A DNA stretch of 64,000 nt, from NCBI RefSeq assembly GCF_001905655.1, contig NZ_JMHT01000023.1:52565-116564 (forward strand), in the 5' to 3' direction. Below, piece by piece: positions 63,848 through 64,000 of this stretch. A model generated the notes under the pieces. The model made no database searches and had not been told where the DNA came from. It was given only the letters and a program-made list of their open reading frames with translations. A program made the position numbers and the translations under genes. Source of the stretch: Mycobacterium sp. ST-F2. Its GTDB lineage: Bacteria; Actinomycetota; Actinomycetes; Mycobacteriales; Mycobacteriaceae. Numbering within the stretch: the stretch's first letter is position 1; each line of letters begins with the position of its first letter.

Positions 63848-64000
63848 ATGGTCACGAATAGGGCTACCGCTGCCGCCTCCGTTGTAGTCGCCATGATGGC
63901 CGCCGCATGCGCCCAGAACCCGGTCGTTTCAGCAGATCCCGTACATACGTTGAACCGCCCCAGGTTTTCCGCCGCTGCTATACGGGTTGACGCTCTCGGT
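63848..64000 (+). CDS. Putative lipoprotein (partial, continues beyond window)
   Basis: The first 51 codons of a reading frame starting with an ATG, with a signal segment (RATAAASVVVAMMAAAC) ending in a lipobox-like AAAC (Cys21) and then QNPVVSADPVHTL. GGAGTGGAGT lies about 8-20 bases before the ATG. It is probably an exported lipoprotein belonging to the same cassette. Function cannot be told from the part visible. Confidence 0.65.
   Translation, partial: MVTNRATAAASVVVAMMAAACAQNPVVSADPVHTLNRPRFSAAAIRVDALG

Overview
The window is high-GC, gene-dense chromosomal DNA from a mycobacterium, most likely a fast-growing environmental species (Mycolicibacterium type). This rests on the gene content: mycothiol (mshA), the mycolate-modifying methyltransferase family (umaA), hbhA, senX3-regX3, ramB-icl1 and the 33-residue ribosomal protein bS22. 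The gene order also matches, as remembered, the Mycobacterium tuberculosis interval Rv0465c-Rv0529 read in reverse. Almost all of it is core genome; no tRNA, rRNA, CRISPR array or complete insertion sequence was seen.

Layout. Positions 1-5259 (minus) hold a translationally coupled chain hemL - phosphatase - tlpA - ccdA - resB - ccsB, linking haem synthesis to System II cytochrome c maturation. Positions 5260-13150 hold more variable genes: two deazaflavin (F420)-type reductases, a class III aminotransferase, a carboxymuconolactone decarboxylase-like protein, a DUF485/acetate symporter pair, and an acyl-CoA dehydrogenase / MpaB oxygenase / TetR group. Positions 13161-20443 (minus) hold the haem operon hemA-hemC-hemD-hemB followed by four small membrane proteins. 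Positions 20471-29806 hold serB1, a hotdog dehydratase-like protein, a PlsC acyltransferase, galE2, bS22, an excisionase-like regulator, proC, a sugar isomerase-like protein, an acidic membrane protein and Ppx/GppA. Positions 29818-35463 hold regX3-senX3, gpm1, an accessory DUF559 nuclease-like gene flanked by palindromic repeats, a YbjN-like protein and mshA. Positions 35636-40412 hold a GMC oxidoreductase / aldehyde dehydrogenase / PucR regulator group. Positions 40409-49547 hold a ROK regulator, an SDR, an L,D-transpeptidase lipoprotein, murB and a run of plus-strand genes. Positions 49605-55315 hold deoC, hbhA and its XRE regulator, a DUF445 protein, a MadR-like TetR regulator and a PPK2. 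Positions 55373-61365 hold umaA, fadB2, icl1, an acyl-ACP thioesterase and ramB (C2 and fatty-acid metabolism). Positions 61401-64000 are not part of the remembered M. tuberculosis order: a type VII secretion cassette with an EspC-like protein, a WXG/DUF4185 protein, a secreted cysteine protein and a lipoprotein cut by the window edge.

Regulation is unusually readable. Many genes carry a TAnnnT hexamer 6-8 bases before the start codon, as expected for leaderless mRNAs. PHO-box-like repeats lie upstream of senX3-regX3. A 9-bp-spaced TTGCGAA repeat is shared by the icl1 and ramB promoters. A perfect 13-bp inverted repeat straddles the promoter and start of the small gene after hbhA. Several families of intergenic palindromes sit directly after stop codons; one ~67-bp family occurs at three separate loci.
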